Notes under the pieces: generated by a model
The model's database searches: none
What the model saw: the letters and a program-made list of their open reading frames with translations, nothing else
What the model was told of the DNA's origin: nothing
Shown here: positions 53,839-61,798 of the stretch, piece after piece
Numbering within the stretch: the stretch's first letter is position 1
How the letters are laid out: each line of letters opens with the position of its first letter
NCBI RefSeq assembly: GCF_014648415.1
Contig: NZ_BMRB01000006.1
Location: 1 to 64,000, forward strand
DNA: 64,000 bases
Reading direction: 5' to 3'
Source of the DNA: Actinokineospora fastidiosa
GTDB taxonomy: Bacteria > Actinomycetota > Actinomycetes > Mycobacteriales > Pseudonocardiaceae
Program-made: the position numbers and the translations under genes

Positions 53839-54934
53839 AGCTCAGCTCGTAGGGCGTGTCGACCGGGGCGCCCGCCGCGTCGTGGCAGCGGACCTTGATC
53901 CCGCCCGCGCTCCAGTGGCCGACCGTGCAGAACTCGGCGTCCCAGCTGCTCGACTGGACGTGGACGGTCCCCCCGCCGAGGTTCACGTTCGTGAGCCGCA
54001 TCGTGTAGTCGCCCGGGCCCTGGCGCGTGCCGGTCGCGGCGCCGCCCTGCGTGACGTGCAGGTAGGACGCGGCCGGGGTGTACGACGCGGCGTCCTCGTC
54101 GTCGGCGAGCAGGTGCGCGGACTGGTGGCCGTTCGGGTTGCAGCAGCTTTCCAACCCCAGGATGTTCGTGCGGTCGGTGAAGGTGAGCGTGAACCGGGTG
54201 TCGACAGGCTCGCCCGCGGCGGTGAAGCAGCGGACGCCGACGGTGATCTCCGAGCGGGAGCCCTCGTCCCAGCCGAAGCCCGGGACCTTGCACCGCTCGG
54301 ACCCCGAGCCGTACGCGGTGGCGACGGCGTGCCCGCCGCGCACCTCCCAGCCGATCTCCGGCAGGTGCACCTTGTACGTGCCGCGACCGAGCCGGGTGAC
54401 GCGGTTGGCGAAGCCCTCGGAGTTGTACTGGTAGGTGCGGGTCGGCGTGTAGTCCGCCGCGGTCGGGTTGTCGGCCCAGACGTAGGCGCCAGGGTAGGTG
54501 CGGCCGTAATCGAAGCCCGCCCACGACGTGCGGTTTGTGTAGCTCGCGGTGAACCGGGTGTCGGCGGGCGCGCCCGCGAGGGTGAAGCACCGGACGGTCA
54601 CCAGCTGGTCGGACCCGGACACGTGCCATCCGCTGACCTTGCAGTGGTTGGTGCCCGTGCCGTACGCGGTGGCGTGGGCGATGCCGCCGGTCACGCCGAG
54701 GGCGGTGAAGCGGACCTCGTAGACGCCGGTCCCCGCTCTCCTGATGGTGTTCCGCACCGCGGGCCCGGTGCTGTTCATCTGGTACCCGGCCGACGGCGTG
54801 TACGAGGCGGCGGTCGGCTGGTCGGCCCACACGTAGCCCGCGCCCCGCGCGCCCGCCGCCTGGGCCGTCCCCGCGGGGACCACGGTTCCGACGAGCACGG
54901 CGGCCACCACGGCGGCGCGTGTGGAAATGCGCAT
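53813..54934 (-). CDS. Secreted three-repeat protein, unknown
   Basis: A 373-residue exported protein with a signal peptide (MRISTRAAVVAAVLVG, cleavage near AQA-AGA). Three homologous repeats of about 110-120 residues follow, each with YVWADxPTAASYTP-like opening, an ATAYG or equivalent, a CKV-like cysteine and a final VRCFxxAGxPxDT(R/P). Each repeat has a paired-cysteine pattern, so disulfides are likely. The third repeat is diverged (CCNPNGHQ). No known domain is recognised; it may bind a surface ligand. ATG 54934 has GGGGAG 5 bases upstream. It overlaps the convergent GNAT gene by 26 bases. Confidence 0.85.
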   Translation of the reverse strand: MRISTRAAVVAAVLVGTVVPAGTAQAAGARGAGYVWADQPTAASYTPSAGYQMNSTGPAVRNTIRRAGTGVYEVRFTALGVTGGIAHATAYGTGTNHCKVSGWHVSGSDQLVTVRCFTLAGAPADTRFTASYTNRTSWAGFDYGRTYPGAYVWADNPTAADYTPTRTYQYNSEGFANRVTRLGRGTYKVHLPEIGWEVRGGHAVATAYGSGSERCKVPGFGWDEGSRSEITVGVRCFTAAGEPVDTRFTLTFTDRTNILGLESCCNPNGHQSAHLLADDEDAASYTPAASYLHVTQGGAATGTRQGPGDYTMRLTNVNLGGGTVHVQSSSWDAEFCTVGHWSAGGIKVRCHDAAGAPVDTPYELSFTGPWLLG

Positions 54935-54993
54935 GTTCTCCCCTTTGTCTCGGTCGGTCGGGAAGATCGACGCGCACCGGGCGGGGAAGGTTG

Positions 54994-55476
54994 TCAGGCG
55001 TTCTCGGCGAGCCTGCGCAGCAGTCGCTTGTGGACGAGCTCGGGCAGCAGGTGGGAGACGTCGCCGCCGTGCGCGGCGACCTCCTTGACCAGCGAGCTCG
55101 ACAGGAAGCTGTTGACCGGGCTGGTGGGCATGAACAGCGTCTCCACGCCGGTGAGGCCCTTGTTCATCTGAGCCATCTGCAGCTCGTAGTCGAAGTCGCC
55201 CGCGACCCGCACGCCCTTGACGATCGCCTGGACGTCGTGGGTGGCGCAGTAGTCGACCAGCAGGCCGTGCCAGGAGTCGACGCGGACGTTGTCGAGGTGG
55301 CCGGTGATGTCGGCGAGCAGGCCCATGCGCTCGTCGACGGTGAACAGGCCGCGCTTGTTCTTGTTGATCGCGACCACGACCACGACCTCGTCGAACAGGC
55401 TCGCGGCGCGCTCGAAGACGTCCAGGTGACCGTTGGTGGGCGGGTCGTATGAGCCGGGGCACACAGCGCGGGTCAT
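54994..55476 (-). CDS. coaD: Phosphopantetheine adenylyltransferase
   Basis: A 160-residue CoA biosynthesis enzyme that adenylylates 4'-phosphopantetheine. The nucleotide-binding TNGHLD motif lies near the N-terminus (SYDPPTNGHLDVFERA), and the conserved VKGVRVAGDFDYELQMAQMN and SSSLVKEVAAHGGDV segments are intact. Start ATG 55476. rsmD lies 30 bases upstream, as in M. tuberculosis. Confidence 0.96.
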   Translation of the reverse strand: MTRAVCPGSYDPPTNGHLDVFERAASLFDEVVVVVAINKNKRGLFTVDERMGLLADITGHLDNVRVDSWHGLLVDYCATHDVQAIVKGVRVAGDFDYELQMAQMNKGLTGVETLFMPTSPVNSFLSSSLVKEVAAHGGDVSHLLPELVHKRLLRRLAENA

Positions 55477-55506
55477 GTCGCGGACGGTAGCAGCCGGACA
55501 CCCCCG

Positions 55507-56070
55507 TCACCGGGTGGCGGTGATCACCGCCCAGTGCAGTTCGGTGTCGCCGTACGCGCGCGTTCTGGTCGACTCGAAGCCGGGCGGCCAGGCGGGTTCA
55601 CCGGAGCGGCGGTCGCGCTCGACGACGACGGTCGCGCCGTCGGCCGCCCAGCCGTTCCCGACCAGCGCGGTCAGCACGGCGGCCAGCTCGGCTTGGCCGA
55701 GCGCGTACGGCGGGTCGGCGAACACCAGGTCGTAGGGCGCGGGCGGGGGCTCGGCCAGCACGGTGGCCACCTTGCCCGGCCGCACGTCCGCCCCCGGCAG
55801 GCCGAGCGCGGCGGCGTTGTCCCGCAGCACCTTGACCGCGGTGCGGTCGGACTCGACCAGCGTGGCCAGCGCGGCGCCGCGGGACAGCGCCTCGAAGCCG
55901 AGCGCGCCGGAGCCCGCGTAGAGGTCGAGCACGCGCGCGCCGTCGAGGTCGAGCGCGGCCTCCAGCGCGCTGAAAAGCGCCTCGCGCACCCGGTCGGCGG
56001 TGGGCCGGGTGCCCTTGGGCGGCACCGCGAGCCTGCGTCCACCCGCCACACCCGCGACGATCCTGGTCAC
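55507..56070 (-). CDS. rsmD: 16S rRNA (guanine966-N2)-methyltransferase
   Basis: A 187-residue SAM-dependent methyltransferase that modifies G966 of 16S rRNA. The SAM-binding motif is LDLYAGSGALGFEALSRG and the catalytic motif is DPPY in FADPPYALG. The GTG at 56070 gives VTRIVAGVAGGRRL; the frame up to 56136 is leader. It is divergent from the HelD-type gene. Confidence 0.93.
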   Translation of the reverse strand: MTRIVAGVAGGRRLAVPPKGTRPTADRVREALFSALEAALDLDGARVLDLYAGSGALGFEALSRGAALATLVESDRTAVKVLRDNAAALGLPGADVRPGKVATVLAEPPPAPYDLVFADPPYALGQAELAAVLTALVGNGWAADGATVVVERDRRSGEPAWPPGFESTRTRAYGDTELHWAVITATR

Positions 56071-56210
56071 GGCCCCATCGTGCCGGATGCTCCACGTGGA
56101 CCAGCCGCGCGGGTGACACGGGGCACAGTCGGCCACGCGGCCGATTCATCGGGCGCGGGGACCGCGTAGTCTCGCTTGTCCGGTCGGAATCGAGCAGGGG
56201 GGACAGCGGG

Positions 56211-58289
56211 GTGTCGGAGACCTCTGTCAGAGAGGCCGAGATCGCCGTAGAGCAGAAGCACTTGGACGTCGTCTACGCACGGGTCGCCGAGATCCGCGAC
56301 GACGCCGAGGACATGCGCACCAAGGGCGACCAACTCGCGCACGGGGCGCGCAACGAGGCGGTGTTCGAGCAGGCGGCGATGCTGTTCGAGCGGGACGTGA
56401 TGGTGCGCCACGCCACCCAGATCCTGCGCACGCTCGACGCCGAGCACGAGGGACTGGTGTTCGGCAGGCTGGACTCGACGACCGGCGAGACCCAGTACGT
56501 CGGCCGCCTCGGCGTGCGCGACGGCAACTTCGACAACCTCGTCACCGACTGGCGCGCCCCCGCGGCGGCGCCGTTCTACCAGGCCACCGCCGAGCACCCG
56601 ATGGACGTGGTGCGCCGCAGGGTCATCCGCTCGACCGGCAAGCAGGTCGTGGACATCGACGACGACCTGCTCATGCCCGACGCCCGCGCGGAGAGCATGG
56701 CGGTGGTGGGCGAGGGCGCGCTGATGGCCAGCCTCACCCGCGCGCGCGGGGAAAACATGCGCGACATCATCGCCACCATCCAGAAGGAGCAGGACGTGGC
56801 GATCCGCGCGCCGTGGCGCGGGGTCACCGAGATCACCGGCGGCCCGGGCACCGGGAAGACCGCGGTGGCGCTGCACCGGGTGGCGTACCTGCTGTACCGG
56901 GACCGCAGGCGGATGGGCGGCAGCGGCGTGCTCGTCGTCGGGCCGTCGCCCGCGTTCACCTCCTACATCTCCCGCGTGCTCCCGTCGATGGGCGAGGACA
57001 GCGTGGAGCTGCGCTCCCTCGGCGAGGTGCTCGACGGCGTCAAGGCGGTCCGCAACGACAGCGCCGAGGTCGCCGCGATCAAGGGCTCGCTGCGGATGCG
57101 CCGCGTGCTCAAGCGCGCCATCCGCGACGCGCCCGCCGACGCGCCGGACGAGCTGCGGATTGTCTACAAAGGCCAGGTCCTCAAGCTGGACGCGCGCGAG
57201 CTCGCCGGCGTCCGCCGCGCTGTCCACAACGGACGCCGCCCGCCGAACCAGTCCCGGGTCGACGCCGCCGAGGCCCTGCTGGAGGCCCTGTGGCGCAAGG
57301 CCGACTCCTTCGGCGACTTCCCGGCCACCCGCGCCGAACTGCTCACCGACCTCGGCGAACGCCTCGACTTCCACCGCTTCGTGGTCGTCTGGTGGCAGCT
57401 GCTGACCCCGATGGACGTGCTGCGCTCCCTCGGCGAGCGCCGCAGGCTGGCCGCGGCGGCAGGGAAGGTCCTGACCAAGCGCGAGGTCGACCTGCTCGCC
57501 GCGTCCTGGTCGGACCTCTCGGCGGGCCCGTCGGTCGCCGACGTCGCCCTCCTGGACGAGCTGCGCATCCTCCTCGGCAGGCCCCCGCGCCGCCGCCGCA
57601 AGCACGGCGACCCCGAACCCCCGCGCGGCTCGAACTACGACGAGTACGCGCACATCGTGGTCGACGAGGCCCAGGACCTGTCCCCCATGCAGTGGCGCAT
57701 GGTGGGCCGCCGAGGCCGCTACGCCAGCTGGACGGTCGTCGGCGACCCGGTCCAGAGCTCCTGGCCGGACCCGGAGGAGGCCCGCCGGGCCCGCACGGCC
57801 GCCCTCGGCGGCCCCACCACCGAACACCGCCGCTTCGCGCTGCGCACGAACTACCGCAACTCCGCGGAGATCTTCGCCCTGGCCCATAAGGTGGTCGCGG
57901 ACATCGCCACCCCGGAGGAGCTGCCGCACGCGGTGCGCAGCACGGGCCAGGAGCCCCAGGTCACCGTGGTCCCCCAGGACACCTTGATGTCCGCGGTGGT
58001 CGACGCGGTCCGAACCCTCCTGGCGGAGGTACAGGGCACCGTAGGCGTCATCACGTCAACGTCCCGCGTAGAGGCCGCACGAGCCGCGGTAGCAGGCGTG
58101 GACGACGACCGAGTCAAGGTAGTCGACGGCCTGGAGTCCAAGGGCCTCGAATACGACGCAGTGGTCCTGGCCGAACCCACAGAACTCATCACAGAGTCCT
58201 TAACAGGCCCCAGAACCCTCTACGTGGCCCTGACCCGAGCCACCCAACGCCTAACCGTGGTAACCACAAACCCAACCTGGCCCACATAA
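56211..58289 (+). CDS. HelD-type RNA polymerase recycling ATPase
   Basis: A 692-residue superfamily 1 helicase-like motor of the HelD/HelR family, which pries open stalled RNA polymerase and in some actinobacteria removes rifampicin. An N-terminal coiled region (about residues 1-70) is the arm that enters the secondary channel. Walker A is GGPGTGKT (210-217), Walker B is IVVDEAQDLS, and the C-terminal motifs TNYRNS, SKGLEYDAV and YVALTRATQRL follow. GTG 56211 has a purine-rich AGGGGGG site. A TCGGCC/GGCCGA dyad sits at 56129-56144, but no rifamycin-associated element was found. Codons in the last 400 bases become A/C-rich. Confidence 0.9.
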   Translation: MSETSVREAEIAVEQKHLDVVYARVAEIRDDAEDMRTKGDQLAHGARNEAVFEQAAMLFERDVMVRHATQILRTLDAEHEGLVFGRLDSTTGETQYVGRLGVRDGNFDNLVTDWRAPAAAPFYQATAEHPMDVVRRRVIRSTGKQVVDIDDDLLMPDARAESMAVVGEGALMASLTRARGENMRDIIATIQKEQDVAIRAPWRGVTEITGGPGTGKTAVALHRVAYLLYRDRRRMGGSGVLVVGPSPAFTSYISRVLPSMGEDSVELRSLGEVLDGVKAVRNDSAEVAAIKGSLRMRRVLKRAIRDAPADAPDELRIVYKGQVLKLDARELAGVRRAVHNGRRPPNQSRVDAAEALLEALWRKADSFGDFPATRAELLTDLGERLDFHRFVVVWWQLLTPMDVLRSLGERRRLAAAAGKVLTKREVDLLAASWSDLSAGPSVADVALLDELRILLGRPPRRRRKHGDPEPPRGSNYDEYAHIVVDEAQDLSPMQWRMVGRRGRYASWTVVGDPVQSSWPDPEEARRARTAALGGPTTEHRRFALRTNYRNSAEIFALAHKVVADIATPEELPHAVRSTGQEPQVTVVPQDTLMSAVVDAVRTLLAEVQGTVGVITSTSRVEAARAAVAGVDDDRVKVVDGLESKGLEYDAVVLAEPTELITESLTGPRTLYVALTRATQRLTVVTTNPTWPT

Positions 58290-58628
58290 CGCAAAGCAGC
58301 AACAGTCCCAGACGGAGAAAGCAGCGCAACCACCCACCCCACGCAACACGCCCCACCAACACTGTCCGATGGGGTGGACCCGCATTCGTGGGGAGCGAAG
58401 CGTCGCTACCCTCGCTCGGGCGCGGACGGCTTCGCCGATCCGCCGCTTCTCCGCGCCCGCGACGCTTCGCTTAGGGGCCCCGCGAATGCGGGTCCACCCC
58501 ATCGGACCAACAAATCAACTCGCGAAGCGCGCCACCGCGGCTGCCGAAGCCATGGAACACCAGCCCAGGCTCAGGTCACGAACGACCAGCGGCGAGAAAG
58601 GCGGCCATCGAAGGCGAACCGCCCTCAC
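58290..58628. other. 339-bp spacer between convergent genes
   Basis: No gene is supported. The spacer starts with an A/C-rich stretch, holds the nested inverted repeat at 58365-58506, and ends with A/C-rich DNA before the ArsR-SRPBCC stop. Confidence 0.7.
58365..58506. repeat. 142-bp triple-nested inverted repeat
   Basis: Outer arms of 29 bases, 58365-58393 and 58478-58506, are complementary except for one G-T pair. Directly inside, AGCGAAGCGTCGC (58394-58406) pairs with its exact complement at 58459-58471. GGGCGCGGA (58418-58426) pairs with 58450-58458. A mini-hairpin CGGC-TTC-GCCG lies at the centre (58427-58437). It sits between two convergent genes and would stop transcripts or extrude as a cruciform. 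Like the element at 25869-26002 it uses TTC triloops but has different arms. Confidence 0.88.
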
Positions 58629-59381
58629 TCACCCGCCGTACATCAACGACCCCGGCGTAGTCAGCGTCTCCCCCGTCTCCAGCCACGTCTTCAACCCCGA
58701 CAGGATCATCGGCCACCCGCCGTAGAGCTCGTCGTTCGCCCCCTCCCGCAGCTCCGAGTGGGTCACCGTCAACCGGCACGAGTCCTCGACCTGCCCGATG
58801 TCCCACGTAACCTTCGACGTCCCCTCCGACTTCACCTCATCGCTCCACAACGCCCGCAGGGTGTGCACCAGCTGCGCGGGCGGGTCGGCCGAGATGACCT
58901 CGCCCTCCCCCAGCAGCCCCGCTCCCGGGTGGCTCATCTCGATGCGCGCCCCCGGCGACCAGTCCTCGGTGATGCGCACGCCGAACTGGTACTTCGCGCG
59001 GATGTCGCTGGTCGTGATCGCCTCCCACAGGCGCTCGGGCGTGGTGCGGATGTAGATCTCGAAGACTCGTTCCATGGTGCGCTCCAGGGATTCCTTGAGA
59101 CCCGTGAGCCCGGCGGCCCAGGGTTCGGCGTACTTGCTGACCCAGCGGTCGTGGATCAGGCGGATGGGGATGGGGTTGAGGTAGTGCACCTTCTCCCGGC
59201 CTCGGCGTCTCGTCACGACGAGCCCGGCCTCCTCCAGCAGCTTCAGGTGCTTCATCACCCCGAAGCGGGTCATCGGCACCCGGGCCTCCAGCGCGCTGAG
59301 CGTCTGGCCGTCCTCCCGGAACAGCTCGTCCAGCAGGCCGCGGCGGGTCGGGTCGGCCAGCGCCTTGAACACCTCGTCCAC
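58629..59381 (-). CDS. ArsR-type HTH fused to SRPBCC (AHSA1) domain
   Basis: A 250-residue fusion. The first 95 residues are an ArsR-like winged helix (ADPTRRGLLDELFRE, MKHLKLLEEAGLV recognition helix). The C-terminal 140 residues form an AHSA1/START-like hydrophobic-ligand fold (VFEIYIRTTPERLWEAITTSD). It probably senses a hydrophobic ligand and represses itself and possibly dinB. The GTG at 59381 is preferred to 59411 because the ArsR motif then starts at once. A GTGACC-n4-GGTCAC palindrome 15 bases upstream is a likely operator. Confidence 0.88.
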   Translation of the reverse strand: MDEVFKALADPTRRGLLDELFREDGQTLSALEARVPMTRFGVMKHLKLLEEAGLVVTRRRGREKVHYLNPIPIRLIHDRWVSKYAEPWAAGLTGLKESLERTMERVFEIYIRTTPERLWEAITTSDIRAKYQFGVRITEDWSPGARIEMSHPGAGLLGEGEVISADPPAQLVHTLRALWSDEVKSEGTSKVTWDIGQVEDSCRLTVTHSELREGANDELYGGWPMILSGLKTWLETGETLTTPGSLMYGG

Positions 59382-59395
59382 GCCACCGAGTTTAG

Positions 59396-59411
59396 GTGAC
59401 CAAAAGGTCAC
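59396..59411. promoter_or_regulatory. Palindromic operator for the ArsR-SRPBCC regulator
   Basis: GTGACC (59396-59401) and GGTCAC (59406-59411) form a perfect inverted repeat around AAAA. A further GGTCACC lies at 59422-59428. The array covers the start region of the regulator gene and sits 30 bases from the dinB start, so one protein could influence both genes. Confidence 0.6.
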
Positions 59412-59433
59412 GTGTCAATCCGGTCACCGGATG

Positions 59434-59447
59434 CGAACATATGTTCG
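59434..59447 (+). promoter_or_regulatory. SOS box (LexA site) overlapping dinB start
   Basis: CGAACATATGTTCG is a perfect 14-base palindrome and matches the actinobacterial LexA consensus CGAAC-n4-GTTCG exactly. It contains the ATG of dinB (59441-59443). LexA binding here would block transcription initiation. Confidence 0.92.
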
Positions 59448-60634
59448 TGTCGACCGACGGCCCGATCCTGCACGCCGACCTGGACGCGTTCTACGCCTCC
59501 GTCGAGCAGCGCGACGACCCGCGCCTGCGCGGCAGACCGGTGATCGTCGGCGGCGGTGTGGTGCTGGCGGCGTCCTACGAGGCCAAGGCGCGCGGCGTCC
59601 GCACGGCGATGGGCGGCCGCCAGGCCCGGGCGCTGTGCCCGGACGCGATCGTCGTGCCGCCGAGGATGTCGGCCTACTCGGCGGCGTCGAAGGCGGTGTT
59701 CGAGGTCTTCGCCGCCACGACCCCGCTGGTCGAGGGCATCTCCATCGACGAGGCGTTCCTCGACGTCGGCGGCCTGCGCCGGATCGCGGGGTCGGCGGCG
59801 GACATCGCCGCCCGCCTGCGCGCCGAGGTCGCCGCCGCCGTCGGGCTGCCCATCACGGTCGGGGTGGCGCGGACGAAGTTCCTGGCCAAGGTGGCCTCCG
59901 CCGTCGCCAAGCCCGACGGCCTGCTGGTCGTCCCGCACGACGGCGAGCTGGCGTTCCTGCACCCGCTCCCCGTGGAGCGCCTCTGGGGCGTCGGCGCGGT
60001 GACGTCGGCGAAGCTGCGCGACCACGGCATCGGCACCGTGGGCCAGGTCGCCGCCCTGTGCGAGGCCGAGCTGGTCGGGATGCTCGGCCGCGCGGCCGGA
60101 CGCCACCTGCACGCCCTCGCCCACAACCGCGACCCGCGCCCGGTGGAGGTGGGCCGCCGCCGCCGGTCCATCGGCGCGCAGCGGGCCCTGGGCTCGCGGC
60201 AGCGCGGCCACGACGAGCTGGACGCGACCCTGGCCGCGCTGGCCGACCGGCTCGCGCGCCGCCTGCGCCGGGCCGACCGGGCCTGCCGCACCGTGACCCT
60301 GCGGATGCGCTTCCGGGACTACACCCGCGCCACCCGCTCCCACACGATCGCCGAGGCGACCACCGACACCGCCGTCATCCTGGCCGCTGCCCGCGACCTC
60401 TTCGCCGCGGCGTGGCCGAGGATCGCCGCCGACGGCCTCACGCTGATCGGGCTGGCCCTGTCGAACCTGGAGAACTCCGACGCCGTCCAGCTGGCGCTGC
60501 CGTTCGACCGCGGCGGCCCCGTGCTGGACTCCGCCGTCGACACCGTCCGGGACCGCTTCGGCACGACGGCGATCACCCGGGCCGCCCTGCTCGGCCGGGA
60601 CCCGGGGATCTCGGTGCCGCTGCTGCCCGACTGA
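59441..60634 (+). CDS. dinB: DNA polymerase IV (Y-family translesion polymerase)
   Basis: A 397-residue Y-family polymerase used for DNA damage bypass. Palm motifs are HADLDAFYASVEQ with the first metal Asp and SIDEAFLDV with the catalytic acid pair. A helix-hairpin-helix and little-finger domain follow, with RSIGAQRALG and VTLRMRFRDYT. The C-terminal QLALPF fits a beta-clamp-binding motif. ATG 59441 or GTG 59447 may start translation, both inside the SOS box, so the transcript is probably leaderless or has a very short leader. It is 3 bases from the convergent coiled-coil gene. Confidence 0.93.
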   Translation: MFVSTDGPILHADLDAFYASVEQRDDPRLRGRPVIVGGGVVLAASYEAKARGVRTAMGGRQARALCPDAIVVPPRMSAYSAASKAVFEVFAATTPLVEGISIDEAFLDVGGLRRIAGSAADIAARLRAEVAAAVGLPITVGVARTKFLAKVASAVAKPDGLLVVPHDGELAFLHPLPVERLWGVGAVTSAKLRDHGIGTVGQVAALCEAELVGMLGRAAGRHLHALAHNRDPRPVEVGRRRRSIGAQRALGSRQRGHDELDATLAALADRLARRLRRADRACRTVTLRMRFRDYTRATRSHTIAEATTDTAVILAAARDLFAAAWPRIAADGLTLIGLALSNLENSDAVQLALPFDRGGPVLDSAVDTVRDRFGTTAITRAALLGRDPGISVPLLPD

Positions 60635-60637
60635 GCC

Positions 60638-61081
60638 TCAGATGTAGCGGCAGGCCTCGTACATCGTGTCGAACAGCTTGTCCAGCTCCGGCTCGGGCAG
60701 GTCCTCGGGCGCGTCGACGTAGCGCTTCGCGGCCGCGGTGCAGGCGGCCACCTCGTCCTTCTCGGTCTCCAGGCTGGACAGCTTGCCCTCCTGGGACTCC
60801 AGCTCGTCGAGGGCGGCCCTGGCCTGCTCCTCGGCGTCGCCGAGGCCGTCCTTGGCCGCGGCGACCTCGCGCTCCTTGTCGGCGACCGCGGCGGCCACGC
60901 GGTCGGACTCGGCCTTCTCACCGAAGTAGAACACCGTGAACACGCCCGCCGCGATGGCGAACAACGCGGCCAGCACGGCCAGCACGACGACCGGCGCCTT
61001 GCTCCTGGCCTGCGGCGGCTGTGCCGAGGGCTGCTGGGCCGCGCCCCATCCGGCGACCTGGTCGGGTCCGGGGAAACTCAT
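60638..61081 (-). CDS. Single-pass coiled-coil membrane protein A
   Basis: A 147-residue protein with a Pro/Gln-rich cytoplasmic N-terminus (about residues 1-28) and one membrane helix (about 29-52, VVVLAVLAALFAIAAGVFTVFYF). An extracytoplasmic coiled coil (about 55-110) ends in a short tail with Cys113 and Cys143. No named family is recognised. It shares this layout with the neighbouring 199-residue protein, so the two are probably diverged paralogues or partners. Start ATG 61081. Confidence 0.8.
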   Translation of the reverse strand: MSFPGPDQVAGWGAAQQPSAQPPQARSKAPVVVLAVLAALFAIAAGVFTVFYFGEKAESDRVAAAVADKEREVAAAKDGLGDAEEQARAALDELESQEGKLSSLETEKDEVAACTAAAKRYVDAPEDLPEPELDKLFDTMYEACRYI

Positions 61082-61096
61082 CGCAGGGCTCCTGGC

Positions 61097-61696
61097 TCAG
61101 CAGTTCTGGAACATGGTCTGGACGGCGGCGCGCAGCTCGGCGTCGGTGCCGGACTCGGCCACGATAAGCGTCTCGCGCACCCGGTCGGCGCACCGGCGCA
61201 GGCCGCTGATCTCGCGCTCCAGCGCGGCGATGTCCTTGCCCGCGTCGTCGGCCTTCGCCTGGGAGCTGGCCGCGGACTCCGTCGCCTCCTCGGTCTTGCG
61301 CTGCGTCGAGGACAGCTCGCTCGTGAGCGCGGTGAGCTTGTCGTTGTGCGCCTTGGTGTCGTCGGAGGCGCCCAGCCACAGGAAGACCATCACGCCCGCC
61401 GCGGCCAGGAACACGACCATCGCGACGGCGAGCAGCGGCACCGCGGCGCCGCCCTTGCGCTTGGGCGCCTGCTGCTGCGGGAACCCGCCGGTCTGGGCGG
61501 GGAAGGGGCCCGAGCCCGGGTATCCGGGCTGGGCGGGCAGCGGTCCCGACGCCGGGTAGCCCGGCTGCGCGGGCATCGGCCCCGACGCGGGGAACCCCTG
61601 GTACGGCGCGGCGCGGAAGCCACCCGGCGGCGTGGGCTCCCCGGCGGGGGAAGGCTGGTATCCCGGCGGCTGGTGGCCGGGCGGCTGGTCGGTCAT
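61097..61696 (-). CDS. Single-pass coiled-coil membrane protein B
   Basis: A 199-residue protein with a Pro/Gly/Tyr-rich cytoplasmic N-terminus containing three PASGPMPAQPGY-like repeats (about residues 36-70). One membrane helix (about 85-108) is followed by an extracytoplasmic Ser/Thr/Lys coiled coil (about 110-165) and a C-terminal tail with two cysteines, the second at the extreme C-terminus. Such proline-rich tails followed by a membrane anchor are typical of actinobacterial envelope proteins that bind cytoplasmic partners. Start ATG 61696; a longer frame to 61795 is unlike the family. It is 15 bases from protein A. Confidence 0.8.
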   Translation of the reverse strand: MTDQPPGHQPPGYQPSPAGEPTPPGGFRAAPYQGFPASGPMPAQPGYPASGPLPAQPGYPGSGPFPAQTGGFPQQQAPKRKGGAAVPLLAVAMVVFLAAAGVMVFLWLGASDDTKAHNDKLTALTSELSSTQRKTEEATESAASSQAKADDAGKDIAALEREISGLRRCADRVRETLIVAESGTDAELRAAVQTMFQNC

Positions 61697-61798
61697 GTCT
61701 CCCCCACCGTGGTGGCTTGTCGGGCACCGGAGTCTAACGACCCGGCGCCCGACCCAACCCCGGAAGCAGCCAACAGCGACCAGACCGCCCACCAACCG

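Noticed and set aside
56071-56210. Rifamycin-associated element upstream of the HelD-type gene
   Set aside because: I looked for the conserved long inverted repeat known upstream of rifamycin-response genes. Only a short TCGGCC/GGCCGA dyad is present.
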